A stretch of 64,000 nucleotides of DNA, taken from contig JAIXMN010000009.1 of the NCBI GenBank assembly GCA_025716815.1, positions 372,001 to 436,000 of the forward strand, read 5' to 3'. Positions 47,301 through 59,704 of the stretch are shown piece after piece. Within the stretch, counting starts at the first letter, position 1, and each line of letters begins with the position of its first letter. This DNA is from Dichotomocladium elegans (lineage: Eukaryota > Mucoromycota > Mucoromycetes > Mucorales > Lichtheimiaceae). Both the position numbers and the translations under genes were made by a program. The notes under the pieces are model-generated. The model saw only the letters and a list, made by a program, of their open reading frames with translations. It did no database searches and was not told where the DNA came from.

Positions 47301-50300
47301 CAGACTGGGTAATGCAATCTTGGCAATCAAATACATATTCACAGCAGATCCTGCTGTGCTTTCTCGAAATAAGACGCAGCCAATATTTTCCGTCTTTTGC
47401 GAGGCTCTCTATACGTTCTTAGGCAAAGATATACCTTTGTCTATTAAACTGGAAGCATTTGATCTGCTGCCAATCTATATCACCAGTCAAGGAGAGCATC
47501 TGGAAGAGGTATAAATATCTTTTTTTCAGCGGGAGGCCTGGACTCTTACCCTTTCTATAGATATCATTGCTTCTCAAAGAAACAATCAATCGCCAATTCC
47601 CTACTGTATCCCGTGACTTGGCACCTAATACGGAAATGTGGGTTGTTCTTGCATTATATCATTGACTATAACCAGACTAACAAAATGTTGGCTGATAGAC
47701 GTACTACATACATTACGGCATTGGATAAGCTACTGAAACTTATGGCACGGCATCATTCCAACATGATCTTTAATATACTACTTCCAATTTTCATCCAAGA
47801 AGATAACCATATTCATGAAAGCGCTATCAACGAAGCAATTGGCAAGTTCGCATCCCAACTTGGCCGTATCCGGTTCGAGCAAGTACTTAATCTTTGCTTC
47901 GGGTGAGAACACTCTACCATATATTCTGTATCACGCTTGATGTAAATAATGTACTAACCGGATTTGTTGCGTAGTTATTTCAAAGATAAGGAATTGAAAA
48001 TAGCATGGCGACGACGCGTTGTCGAAATAATGATTTCTTTGCTTGCATTGATACCGCATGATATTTTGCTCGAAATCTATTCCGCTAATCTTCCGGAGAT
48101 TATGGGCATCGTGAACCGCAGTTTGCTGAGGAGAGGCACAGACGATGAAATTATCCAAGATCTCGAGGAAAAATTCTGTGCGTTTCGACTGATGGAGATA
48201 TCCTTTTTGCATACATATACTCTAAAATCATTTACAAGCAGAAAGTATGGTAGTCAATCCTTGACGAATTATGCATTACGCCCTTTATACTAGAGTTTCT
48301 AAAGGCGGCGATGTTCATGGAAAAGATAGCGAGCTTGCCATGAAATGGGAACAACATTGCAAAGAGAACAAAGACGGGACATTGCTCACTTCTCAGATTA
48401 TGCAACAATCAATGGCACTTCGCACTATTAAGGTAAATAGATACTCTGCAATCATGCCATTTAATATACCAACAGTATAAAAATTATATATAGGATTCCC
48501 GAGATACATTAGAAGTTGCTACAGCAAAGCGAAGATGTCAGCAGGCTGCCTATAACGCCCTCGCCATTGCAATCAACCGAACGCAGACGAGCGAAAGAAT
48601 ATTTCGGGCATGTTTATTCCAAGATACCGAGAAGTCCCCTCTGTGGTCAAATCTCGTTGACACTGATAAGCAATTCGAACTGAAAGCTGAGCAACAGCGC
48701 CCTATGGCAAAGATGCGAATTGAAGATTTCCGCAAAAAGTCGGTGGCCCGTGGGACATACGAAAGTAGAAAAGCTCATTATATGGCCTCCATGCAACTTA
48801 GCGGAAGCAGGTAAAGAAAGAAAAGATAACACTCATCAATTTTCTTTGCTCATTTCACGAAAATCCGAAGTCTATCTCAAGTGTCTTTATCGGAGGTATG
48901 AAACATGGAGTCTGAATGTACTTCGTTAATTCATTTGTGCTCTGAGACAGATGTTGGAAGATCTCGATAAAAATCCGTCTGCTGTAACCAATGCGACGAA
49001 TGAAGAAACTTCAGAACAAGAGCCCTCGGAATCACTCGCTAATGACATGGGGTTTGTATGAGGCAATTGTAGGGACAACAGACCACATTTGAGTATCTAA
49101 ATCGATTACTCTCGTAGAGACACCATCATCGAGTCTGATCAATTCACGCAGCACCCATGTGTTGCTCCACTCAGTCAGATAATGAAACGTTTGCACGACA
49201 AGATTGCACCTCCTAAAAAAGATTCAACTACGATGCCAGAATGGATGAAGGCCTTTCATAAGTCATTCACTGCACACAGTAGGTATTCCAATTTGTCTTC
49301 GTGGTATATATATATATATATATATACGTGTGTGTGGTATCTACCCTCTCTAAAATATTCTCAATATACTAGATACTGCATTGAATGTAAAACTGCTACT
49401 TGGCAAGCTCATAATTGTCCATCCGTATATATTCGAAACGTATGCAGAACACTGGATCAGACCGCTCATGAGACTAGTCATGGAGGGGACAAGCTATGGG
49501 GAAGCAATGAATTACTACGTGAACGATCTATGCTGCTTGATTGCCATCTGGGGAGAGGATATTCCTCTTGATGGAGGTTATGATGACAACGTCTTGCTAA
49601 ACGAATTTGTGGTAATTAAGCTTCCAAAGCTCTCCGAATTTCCCGCGTTCATTTCTATTAAGCACTTCTCGTCTAGAACTACTTAATGAAAAACGCATAT
49701 CACGCTATACCGGCTGTAATGAAGAACAACATCCAATTGGTCAAAGCCATATTTGATATTTGGTCGAAGCATATAGTGATACCAACAGTAAGATAACGAA
49801 ATGCTTGCTGCTCAATCACTATCACTTAATCTTCGCTAATGCGCAATGCTTATACATATAGAAAGTCATACTAAAGGAAGCGACTACGAGGGAGAAACGT
49901 GCAAATCAACTTGGACTTCAGTTTGCTGGTATAGTGCTGGCCCATGACATTGACCCGTACTATGATGGTCCAAACTCGGATGTGGAGGGACTTTCTGAGA
50001 CTGCGTTTTATGAGAGGATCGCAAGTAACTTTTCACACCGATATCGCGACGTAGCTGCTGATACCGCTGAGGTACGTAAAAAAAAAGGAATGAAATCAAG
50101 GTGCACCGCCTGTTCCTCTCATAATATTTTCCAATCGACATTAGGTTCTCTCCTGGGCAATACAGTTTAAAAAGAAGCATGGTCGACCGACGGAACCGCT
50201 CGAAACCATCCTCCTTTCCAACATCACAGCCATGGACTCTTTACGGAATGATAAGGCGGATACTGTTCGCTTTTTAGTCTGCCTGAGCCGCATACAGCTT

Positions 50301-53300
50301 CATTATCCTGAGATGGTGCAGCAATTTTTCACCAAGGTGGTATATCTCATCCCAAGATTATACAACAACATTCAGGCGGTTGCATTACAGATCATTGGGA
50401 ATTCGTTAGATAGCACTGAGAGCGTTTTCCAGGAGCTCATGTCCAAAGGTTTATTAAAACATCTTGAACATCGGTATGTTGACGATGGTTCTTGCAAATA
50501 GGTATATATGACTCACAGGGTATCTTACAGAAATGATCAATATCAGTTAGCTTTGCTCGGAATCATTAACAAGATTGCGCCGACCTTGAACCCGGATCAA
50601 ATCGACTCATTGCTGGATACACTAGCCAATACTTTCACACAACATCCGACTCTCGAATGCAGGGTAAGAGGATAGTAGGATTATTAGGATGTATCTGATA
50701 TAATCTATGCATTCATTTAGGCTCGTTATTACTCCTTTCTGCAAACTGTCGATAATGATCTAATGGACTCATCGCCTCTCAAAAACAAAATCAAAGTCAG
50801 CCTGCTGAAAGGTCTCACGGATCCAAATGAGTACATCCGCATGAACTTAGCAACATATCTCAAAAGCCAATTTGGTCTCAATGATAATATTTTTGAACGT
50901 CTGAAAACGGTGCTAAGGTAAAAAAAAAAAAATAGCGCAGCTTATATACCATATCGCTGAATGCATGATATAGCATGTACAGTCCTGAAGTAGAACACCT
51001 TTATATATTTTACGCGATCCAGATGATGCTAGACAGCACAAAGGAATCTTATGCATATGATCAGCCCATCTTCGATAGTCCTCTTCCTACAGCAAAATTT
51101 GGCGGGGCCTTTCAGAATATAAACACATCCTGGCAGCAAAATGCAAGTATGACGCCTCTGTTTGTAGCAAGTCAAGATTATGCTCCCGTAAGGATCCAAG
51201 CTGAAGATGAAGACATGGAAGGCGAGGTCCGAATAACTCAAGATACGTACGAATTCAGTATGACCCAAAGCGTTATGGGTACGTACCTACTTTGAAAATA
51301 TTGTATACATTGAAACTGCCAATAACCAATGATCAACTTGAAGGAGGAAATTCACTTTTGTCATCGTTTGGACCTGGTTTGACACCCGGAAGCAGTACAT
51401 TTGAAGCAGAGGAGGATGAAAACAATGATGCTATTCAGAGGTATGTCCAAGTAAATATTACCGTCCAGTCAAATTCACCGCATACGGTATAGAGAGGGTC
51501 CCGAACAAGATAAGCAGAGTGCGCGGTATCGCCGGTTAAGGAAACGAGTTATCCAACAAAGTGATACCGAACGACGTGCATTCTTTCGAGGATTGCACGA
51601 TCGTGAGCAGAAGCAAAAATTCAAAGACGAGGCTGCTCGAAAGCAGGCAGAGGAGAAACGAGTTGTCCTGACAAGAAAATATCGCGTCGGTAAGAACAGG
51701 CTGCAGTATGTAGGGCAAAAAAGATCACTGAACAAAAGACACGGAATATCTATCATTTAGGCGAGCTGCCTGATGTACAAATCAAACATAAAGAGATCAT
51801 AGAGCCACTCCAGACCCTCGGACGTAACGACAATGAAATAGCGCGCCTGTTACATTCGGCACTTGTCGTGTCCATAACACACAATGCAGAATCGGCTTAT
51901 GACAACGTATGTAAAATATTAGTGTTGAGTAAAGAAGTAACTCATTAGAAATCGTGACTTTTCTCTGGGTTGTGCAGGATGACAATTATCGCGAAAACGT
52001 TCTAGCAATTATACGAAGCAATCTCGAAAGAAGCGCTGACGCATTTCCGCCTGCCATCGGGTCTTTTCTCCGTATTTGCTATGATCTGAACGCGAAAGAA
52101 CTAACAAGCCCACTAGTCAGCGCCCTCAGTAAGAAGAGCTTCAATCAACATATTGGTATTGCTCTTCTCGAAAAGCAGAGAATTATGGGTCTTAGTGCAC
52201 CTGCAAGTAAGAGAGCTCTCAGGAATAGCAAAACGAGGATGTATTCGTATGATTATAATCTCCTTTCATAGGTGCCAAAAGAGCTCGAAAAGCTCCTGAG
52301 AGCAATCTTGGAAGAGAAAAGAAGCGCTGGATAGAGTTGGGCACGCTTTATCGATCCATAGATGAGCCTGAAATTTTCCAATTCCTGTACCAGCAACATG
52401 TTGCCTCGGTTCAACTGACCAAGGGTAAGCTGCTCTATGAATTAATTTAGTAATCGACAGTGGACCTGATCGGTATCGCACATAGATGCTATCGATTCTG
52501 AGATCGACGGTCAGTTTGCAAACGCTTGCAATCTTTTTGAGAAAGCGTATGAACAACACCATGCCGAAGTTGATATTGAGGAGGTGAATAGAAATATAAT
52601 GCGCAAAAGACACTGCAAGCGTGTTACTCACCAAAAACATAAGGCTGAATTTTGGCTAAGGGAACGGCTCCATTGTTATGAGCAACTGACACAGTGGGAT
52701 GATATCGCGATCAATCTGGATTTCTTTATCAAAGGAGACATGTGGGACGACTCCAATAGGGTAAGTCTCATGTTGCTTTACCCACCTATAGTATATAGCT
52801 GATATATTGCATCTTTCACAGGATGAGAACATGGGCTATTTTGTGCGCAGCTTTACCAAACTGCGGGACGGCTACGTTGATAGCGAAAATGATCATGTGA
52901 TGTGGTCAACCGAGAATCCAAATCCCGTTACCAAGCTGATATCGTCAGCGAAAAAGATACCGAGTCAAGAAGACTATTTGATCCGAGAGTTTGGATGCGG
53001 TAAAATCATTGTTAGAAAGAGACACTTTCGTACCTTATACACTCTTTACTGCCATAGATCTTTCACTAAACGCCATCCATGAGAAAAATTTCGATCGTGC
53101 GCGATATTACGTACGTCACTCGTATGACGCTTTTTTTTCTACGTGGACGTCGCTTCACCCGCTCGCTCATGGTAGTCGAATGGCGCAGTTGGCAAAACTG
53201 GAAAGAGTAAGTGGGTTATTGGCCAAGGATAAATGTTGATGCTGAGAAATTCTTTGCTACTTCCCTCTGGTAGATAGTCGAGTTGGACGATTTTCTCAAC

Positions 53301-56300
53301 GTTGCCACCGCATTCCAGCGCTCGAACATAACTTCGGGGGAACAAGCGGCATATTTGAAAAGTTTGATAAGCCACTATCCTGACGACCGATTGGACACAA
53401 TGGACATTTGGGACGATATTATCGATGCACGAAATTTATTCTTGGATACCATTTCCATGCTTACATCACGCCAGCAGGTAAATTCCAGTAGCAACTTTTA
53501 TTTTCTATTTGCAATATCTCTAATTAGCGTGGTTATTGTTACAGAATAACCTAATCACAAGCGAAGAATTACAATCATGTCGGAAGCATTTACAGCTGAC
53601 TATGATGGCAGCTGCGAGAGTACAACGCAATGTCAACGTCGCAGTAAATAGATTCAAAATGCTTGAAGAAATTGGAATCGATCAAGGAATGCGCGACTTG
53701 GTTATCCTGCAAAACGACATGAAAATCCTAGAGACAATTGCGAATGAACATAAAAAGGCCCTCAAACTCGGGCGGATGCTAGAGGGTATTTGTCGAGCCC
53801 AGGTAAGAAGACAGATTATGATGATGACGGATCTCTCAATTACGAATTATACGTATGCAGGATACCCTTAGCCCGGCTCAGGCTCATTGTCAGGAATATA
53901 TGCTTGCCGCTGCCAAGACATTTGAATTGGCTCGCGTTCGGCTTCAAGAGGACCCGCCTGCCTTTGAAATTATGGCGCAACACGATGCCTTAAGGTCCCT
54001 TCGGTCCCATAAATTTACAGATGCTGGTATGCTGGCCAACTATTTAACAAAGAAGGGATATGAATATGTCCATAATGCGAATGAGGCGTCCAAGAACGAT
54101 GTAAGTGGGACTGTATAAGTTCGAGTATAAATCACACTTAACATTCTTATATCAAAAGTCTCGCAAGCACGTTGTATGTCGTTGGGCACTCGCAGAATAT
54201 TGCAATAATGTTTTGCGCTCGAATGAAGCCGAGTCAAATATTCCTGTACGCATATTCTGTATGACGTGGAAATTCTTTTTAATTGATGGAATTCTCTGTT
54301 TCTTTTACGATGTGTGTGCAGGTCCGTGTCGATCCACTCCAGTATTGTCGTATTATTATCGACTGCTATTTTCAGTGCATGGAACTCGGTTATCAGCACG
54401 CAATTGAGGAGTTTCCTCGCCTTCTCGACTTGATAGAAAGATATCAGGACGCTGGTAAATTCTTTTTGGAAAACACAAGGTCATTTGATACGGTGTGGAT
54501 GTACATCCGGTGGATACCACAGCTCGTCGCTATATTGGATACACCTATCGCGATTAATGTATTCCCAGCCCTCCATAAACTGGCGAAGCGTTACCCAAAT
54601 GCGCTGTACTACCCATTCAACATTAGCAACAGACTGTACAAAAGTGCTGCCAATATTCCACAAGACAATCAAGAGGAAATCAAAAAACTTCAGGACGTTC
54701 TCCACTCACCTTTAATTGAAAGAATAGTCAAAGAATTGCGCCGGCTCACGCACCCCCAGCATATTCTAAAAGACTTTGTAGAATTTCTGAATGTAAGTAG
54801 ATACCGAGAGAATATAATGAATATGATTAATCGAAAATATCATCTAGGATGCACGACAACATAACACCCATGATGAGGAAGCTATTATAGTTGAATTTAA
54901 TGAAATCCATAGCCTTGTGCTTGACCCGCGCGACAAGTCTCTGGGCGAAATTCCGCGGAGATTTGCAAACATATATGGAAGCAGAATATTCGAGGTTTTA
55001 GGCAAGTAGCACATAATACACCTGACTGACCAGCACTGACAAAGCTTTTAATGTATTTAGGGAAGAATGGATCAAAACTGATGAAAGCAAGTGCCACGGA
55101 TCTAAACAATCTCCGGACTCTGCTCAAGGAAGCCGACGTAGATGAGAAGATTACTAAAACTGCGTCTCTCAACACTTTGGCCGGATTCTCTCCTTGGCTG
55201 GCCAAGTTCCATAGCATGGACTATGATGAGGTAAAGTAAATTTCTTCGTAATATGCTTGTTGTTAACATGAAAGAAAATCGCATCAGCAAATTGAAATAC
55301 CAGGCCAATACAGCGGAATGGCTATGCCTGACCCGTCCATGCATGCCAAAATTGTTCGGTTTGACGAGCGAATCTTGATCATGCGCTCGTTGCGAAAACC
55401 AAAACGACTTACTATGTATGGTACGGATGAGAAGAAGCACATGTTCCTAGTAAAGGTGAGAAACAAATCAGAAGGAATCTTTGGCTTGGACACTCATCTT
55501 GATCTCAGGGCGGTGAAGATCTGCGACTTGATCAACGAATAGAGCAGCTCTTTGAGATATCCAATCAAGTCCTAAAGAAGAACCCGTACTGTGCTCGACA
55601 AAATGTTCACATCCGTACATACAAGGTAAATCACCAATAATATTTACGACAAATGGTATCTGACCAGACTACGGACAAATCAGGTCATCCCCCTCTCCAC
55701 TAATGTGGGAATCATTGAGTGGATTAATGATATCCGGCCTCTTGTGGATTGCGGCATATCCCAAACACCAGGATATCAAGTTGCACGCAAAAAATTCAGC
55801 GATTTCTACAAACCTGCTCCAAGTAAGTACCCGAAGTGTGTGCAACAGCTGATACCAAATCATCGTCTTTCCTCATCCTGCCTACTTAGTTGGCTACGTC
55901 AAAAAGGTTGATGTTCCACGTCAAGAAATAGTCAATATGTTTGAGAATGCATGTACCATGTTACCAAGGAACGGTCTGCGCCGGTATCTACTTAACCTTG
56001 CTGCATCTCCTGAAGCTTTTCTGTATATTCGCAAAGACTTTGTACACAGCCTTGCAGCCATCAATATTGTGGGCTATATTGTTGGTATCGGTGATCGACA
56101 CTTGGAGAACTTCTTGGTCGACCAGAATTCCGGGCAGCTGATACCTATCGACTTCGGCCATGCATTTGGATCAGCCACAGAATTGATTCCTGTCCCAGAA
56201 CTGATGCCGTTCCGTTTGACGCGCTGCTTCGAGAGTGTGATGGAACCTCTGGGTCTGAACATGATTGAGGTTCCCATGACTCACGTTCTCCAAAGTAAGT

Positions 56301-56996
56301 GACAATAATAAAAAAGGAGAAATGGAGAGCGCACGTACATCTATTTTAACATATTATATGCCCTTGTTTATAGCGTTGCAGCTCAATAAGGACATTTTAC
56401 TGAATGCAATGGATGTCTTTGTCAAAGAACCACACTTGGAATGGCAAAAGCACGCGTTAAAACAGACGGGTACACAGCGTATGTATATTTATTATTCTGG
56501 CGGATATGCGCCTTCTATACGCATCGTTCTCCGCTCATCTGTCTTCTCTCTTATTAAGGTTCCTTGTCGGGCGGCCGGGAGTCTACTGGGAGCAGCAGGT
56601 CTGGCCGCAGCGGCACAACAACGCCTGCATCAGCATCAATGGATCAAGATATCACATGGTATCCTGAGCAAAAGCTCGATACGGCAAGACGAAAACTTCA
56701 GGGCGAGAACCCTGCTTGTGAGGATTATATATAGGCGATGCCGAGGCAGCCAAATTCTCATTTTTTATGTTCTAGACACTATGGCAGCAAGTGGCGAACG
56801 CAACGCATTCTTTAGGCGAGCCAAGAAAGAGCATGTGATCCAGCAGATTGCGATGGGCGATCCGGAGTTTAATTATCGTGCGACCATTGGTAAGAAATGC
56901 TCCAGTGTAAAGGAGCAAATCAAGTGTCTCATAGATCTTGCCACGGATCCCAATATCCTCGGCCGGACCTGGTTTGGATGGAACCCGCTTGTCTAA
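41352..56996 (+). CDS. PRKDC: DNA-dependent protein kinase catalytic subunit (DNA-PKcs)
   Basis: A very large gene with more than 40 short exons (first 41352-41517, then 41584-41759, 41843-41979; last ends 56996), roughly 4,000 aa by estimate. Most is helical repeat. The PI3K-like kinase domain lies at about 55.3-56.4 kb: FLVK|GGEDLRLDQRIEQLF, catalytic loop GIGDRHLENF and metal site IDFGHAFGS. NAMDVFVKEPHLEW and WYPEQKLDTARRKLQG, and the FATC end TDPNILGRTWFGWNPLV, match animal DNA-PKcs rather than ATM, ATR, TOR or SMG1. With Ku it holds DNA ends for non-homologous joining in the nucleus. Most introns are 55-90 bp and have GT-AG ends; exon limits in the middle are approximate. It is tail-to-tail with the PPR gene, 74 bp apart. 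Kinase motifs are intact, so it appears functional. Confidence 0.93.
49304..49326 (+). repeat. (TA)n microsatellite in a DNA-PKcs intron
   Basis: A run of about 11 TA repeats within an intron-like stretch of the DNA-PKcs gene. Confidence 0.8.
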
Positions 56997-57070
56997 GGAA
57001 ATGGAGGAATGAGGCCAATGGCCGCATGCTTTTTATGATAAATATTGGAAATGAAATGGAAAATAATAAT

Positions 57071-59490
57071 CTAAATGATATTCTGCTTGACCCAGTCCAG
57101 GTCCTCCCCACTCTTCTCTCGTTCTAATAACTGGAGCACGCCCTGACGGGCTGCCTTGGACAACCGTTGACCCTTGCTCTTTTGGCTGTTCCATTCCTTG
57201 AGAACATCCACGACAAGCGAGACATTTTGTGAATCGACGAGGGACTGGATATACATGTCAATCAAGGACATATCCAGGGAGGTGTAGGGTCCGGACGGGA
57301 ATGGGACGACAGGGGATGTTTCGTGGACGGGGATGGCGACCTTGCCGAGTGACTCGAACCGCTTCATGGTATAAGACGTAAAGAGACTCTGAATTTCTCG
57401 CGCCTGGCCTGCATTTCCGCCCTGCAGGGCGAGGTAGACCATGGACCAGTACCAGAGCCTGCTGTTGAAAGGAAGGTCATCTTTCGGAACGGCATCGAAG
57501 ACGGCCTTGGCCTCAGCCTCTAGTCCTTGGAGCGAGGTGGCTGCCCGCAGCACCGCAAGGATTGGCCGGTGATTTCCTGGTGATGATGATAATGATGATG
57601 ATGAGAGCATCGTAGAGCCATGGATAATCTGCTTAGCCACGCGGGGTTCTTTGGCTGCGACGCAGCAATCAAGCATGGCGGTCAAAAGTTCTGGATGGTA
57701 AGATTCGACGTTAGGGATCTCGCGCACCAGCTCCTCTTTGACGACCGACAAGGCGTATCCGGCCTGTTCCGGATCAAGCGACGCAAGCGCAAAGACGTGG
57801 CGGTACAGGCTCTGACTTCGTCTGAGACCAGACAACTTGGTCATCTGCCAGCGCTCCCACATTGCTTTGTACTGACGGGCAGCACCTAAGCAGGTTAGGG
57901 CTGTTGCAAAGGACAACCGGTCATAGGGGACACGGCCCTTGAGCATGATTTTTTCAATGTCAAAGAAGCGGTGGTCAAGGTGCATGCGCGGCGTACCCGC
58001 TTCAATATTGGACGCCTGCGTAAAGTAGTCGTAAGGGTAATGTTCTGGCCCATGAGGTATGCATGCCCGTAGGAGTGCGTGGAACATCCGACGATAGTCT
58101 GTTGCATCGGTAGCAGAGAATTCTTCAAAAAGCGCGAGCGCCTTGTCGAGGCGTGTGTTAGTGTTATTTGTGTCATTGTACTCTTGACAGCGGCTATAGG
58201 CATTAAGGAGGATGTGATAGGTCATTTCGTTTGGCTGAATACCCTTCGCGCTCATGCCTTTGAGAATCCCTTCCGCACGGGCCATGGGATACCGGGTGTG
58301 ATCCAACTGGTTTGCACGGCAATAGTAGTCAAGAACAAGGTTCCATTCGGAAACATTGCTGTCAGGCTTTTCCAACAGTTGCATGACCTCTGCTGCCTCG
58401 AACGACTGGTCTATCTTGTCAAAGGCGGTTGATGCAATGCTGCAAGAATTGAGGGTCAAGCCAAACACACCGCGATGCTGCACACGATACCGGCAAATCG
58501 CGTCCAGCGCACGCCCATGCGCCCGCAGAAGCATCAACTGGTCCTTCCCGTCATTATCATAATGTTGCATCGCGGCCTTCGTGCGCTCGACATTCCCCTT
58601 GTACGCATAAATTCGAGCCAATCGACGATAGTCATTGGCTTCCAATATATTTTTGCTTGATCCAAGCAATGCATCGACTTGTTCGTTTGCGCCGCAATCC
58701 GCGTAAGCCAAAACCGCAGCAGCTTCTAATCTTCGACGGTCAACCGTCTGCTGTACACCGGCAAGTACGGCCGCGATCGATTGTGGCCGCCCGATAATGC
58801 CGTAAGCCTAATTTCGGGAAGAAGGAGATATCAGATGCACGTCGTTCCACGGATCACACAACATCCCTTTCCGCCCCTTTGTTTCATACATACTTTGATC
58901 AACAATTCAACTGCTTCCTGGTCCGTCAGTGTCTTGAAGGGGAAGAGCTTGGTGAATTTGGCTAGAAGCAAATGAAGGTCGTTCGGACGTCCTTTCCCGG
59001 CAAGATTAAAGCCGAGTTTTAATACTTCTTTCCATATAGCGACATCATGTAAAACAGACACTTCGAGTTTTCGCGACGACTGATAGAACCATTTTGCGAT
59101 CGCAACTGCATTGGCAATTTCTTTGTCATTGGTGAATTGGGCTTGTTCAATGAGAGAAAGGCATTTCGTGCGATTTAATGGCGCCGTCTGGAGCTTTTGA
59201 CGTGTTGCGGCGATTGTAATAGACCCGGTGGGAGAAGCAGTAGTGGCAGTAGTGGTCGAAGCTGAGGTAGCATTCATGGTGGAGGCATCGGTTGAAGTAA
59301 AACGTAATAGGCCCGGCTTTGCCTCGATCGCAGTAAGGCGCCGAGGATGAGCCATGGTTCTGAGGGAAGAAAGGCCTTTATGCTGGGCCAGCGCTTTACG
59401 GGCAGACGAAAGCATAGGTGGAAGAGGGGGTTTTCTTTTTGACAAGGGGCCGAAAAGTGCAGGCAAAGGCGAGCGGGAGCGGTCCCCCAT
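57071..59490 (-). CDS. pentatricopeptide-repeat (PPR)-like protein, probably mitochondrial
   Basis: Two exons: 59490-58894 and 58807-57071; 777 aa. The start MGDRSRSPLPALFGPLSKRK with further Arg/Lys and few acids suits a mitochondrial presequence. Helix-pair repeats typical of PPR proteins follow, best seen as VSEWNLVLDYYCRANQL, GILKGMSAKGIQPNEMTYHI and LLNAYSRCQEYN, with later degenerate units. PPR proteins bind single-stranded organelle RNA, each repeat reading about one base, and act in RNA stability or translation. I cannot name the target RNA or a yeast orthologue. The gene ends 74 bp from the DNA-PKcs stop and is divergent from the TIA-1-like gene. Confidence 0.8.
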
Positions 59491-59704
59491 GGTCCGAGCA
59501 AAAACTGTGACTGTGAGGAACCTCAGGTTTGACGTTGAGTGCTGTGCCGCGCGGGGAGAGTAAAAAAATAAAAAAGGCGGAGCGGAAAAAAAAAGGTGCC
59601 CTGGGGATAACGCACGATTTCCCTCTCTTTGGATTTGCCCGCACCCCTTCCCTTCTCCCTCTTTTGCCCCCCTCTCTATATACTTCTCTATTTGCTTTCC
59701 ACCA
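59491..59704. promoter_or_regulatory. short bidirectional promoter, PPR / TIA-1-like
   Basis: 214 bp between divergent ATGs. It has an A-rich tract (59561-59596) and a CT-rich tract (59620-59700) just before the TIA-1-like ATG, a common upstream feature of fungal promoters. Confidence 0.5.

Noticed and set aside
55318..56996. Assignment of the large kinase to TOR, ATM or ATR
   Set aside because: The VFVKEP segment after the activation loop, the WYPEQK segment and the FATC ending TDPNILGRTWFGWNPLV fit DNA-PKcs and not the other PIKKs.
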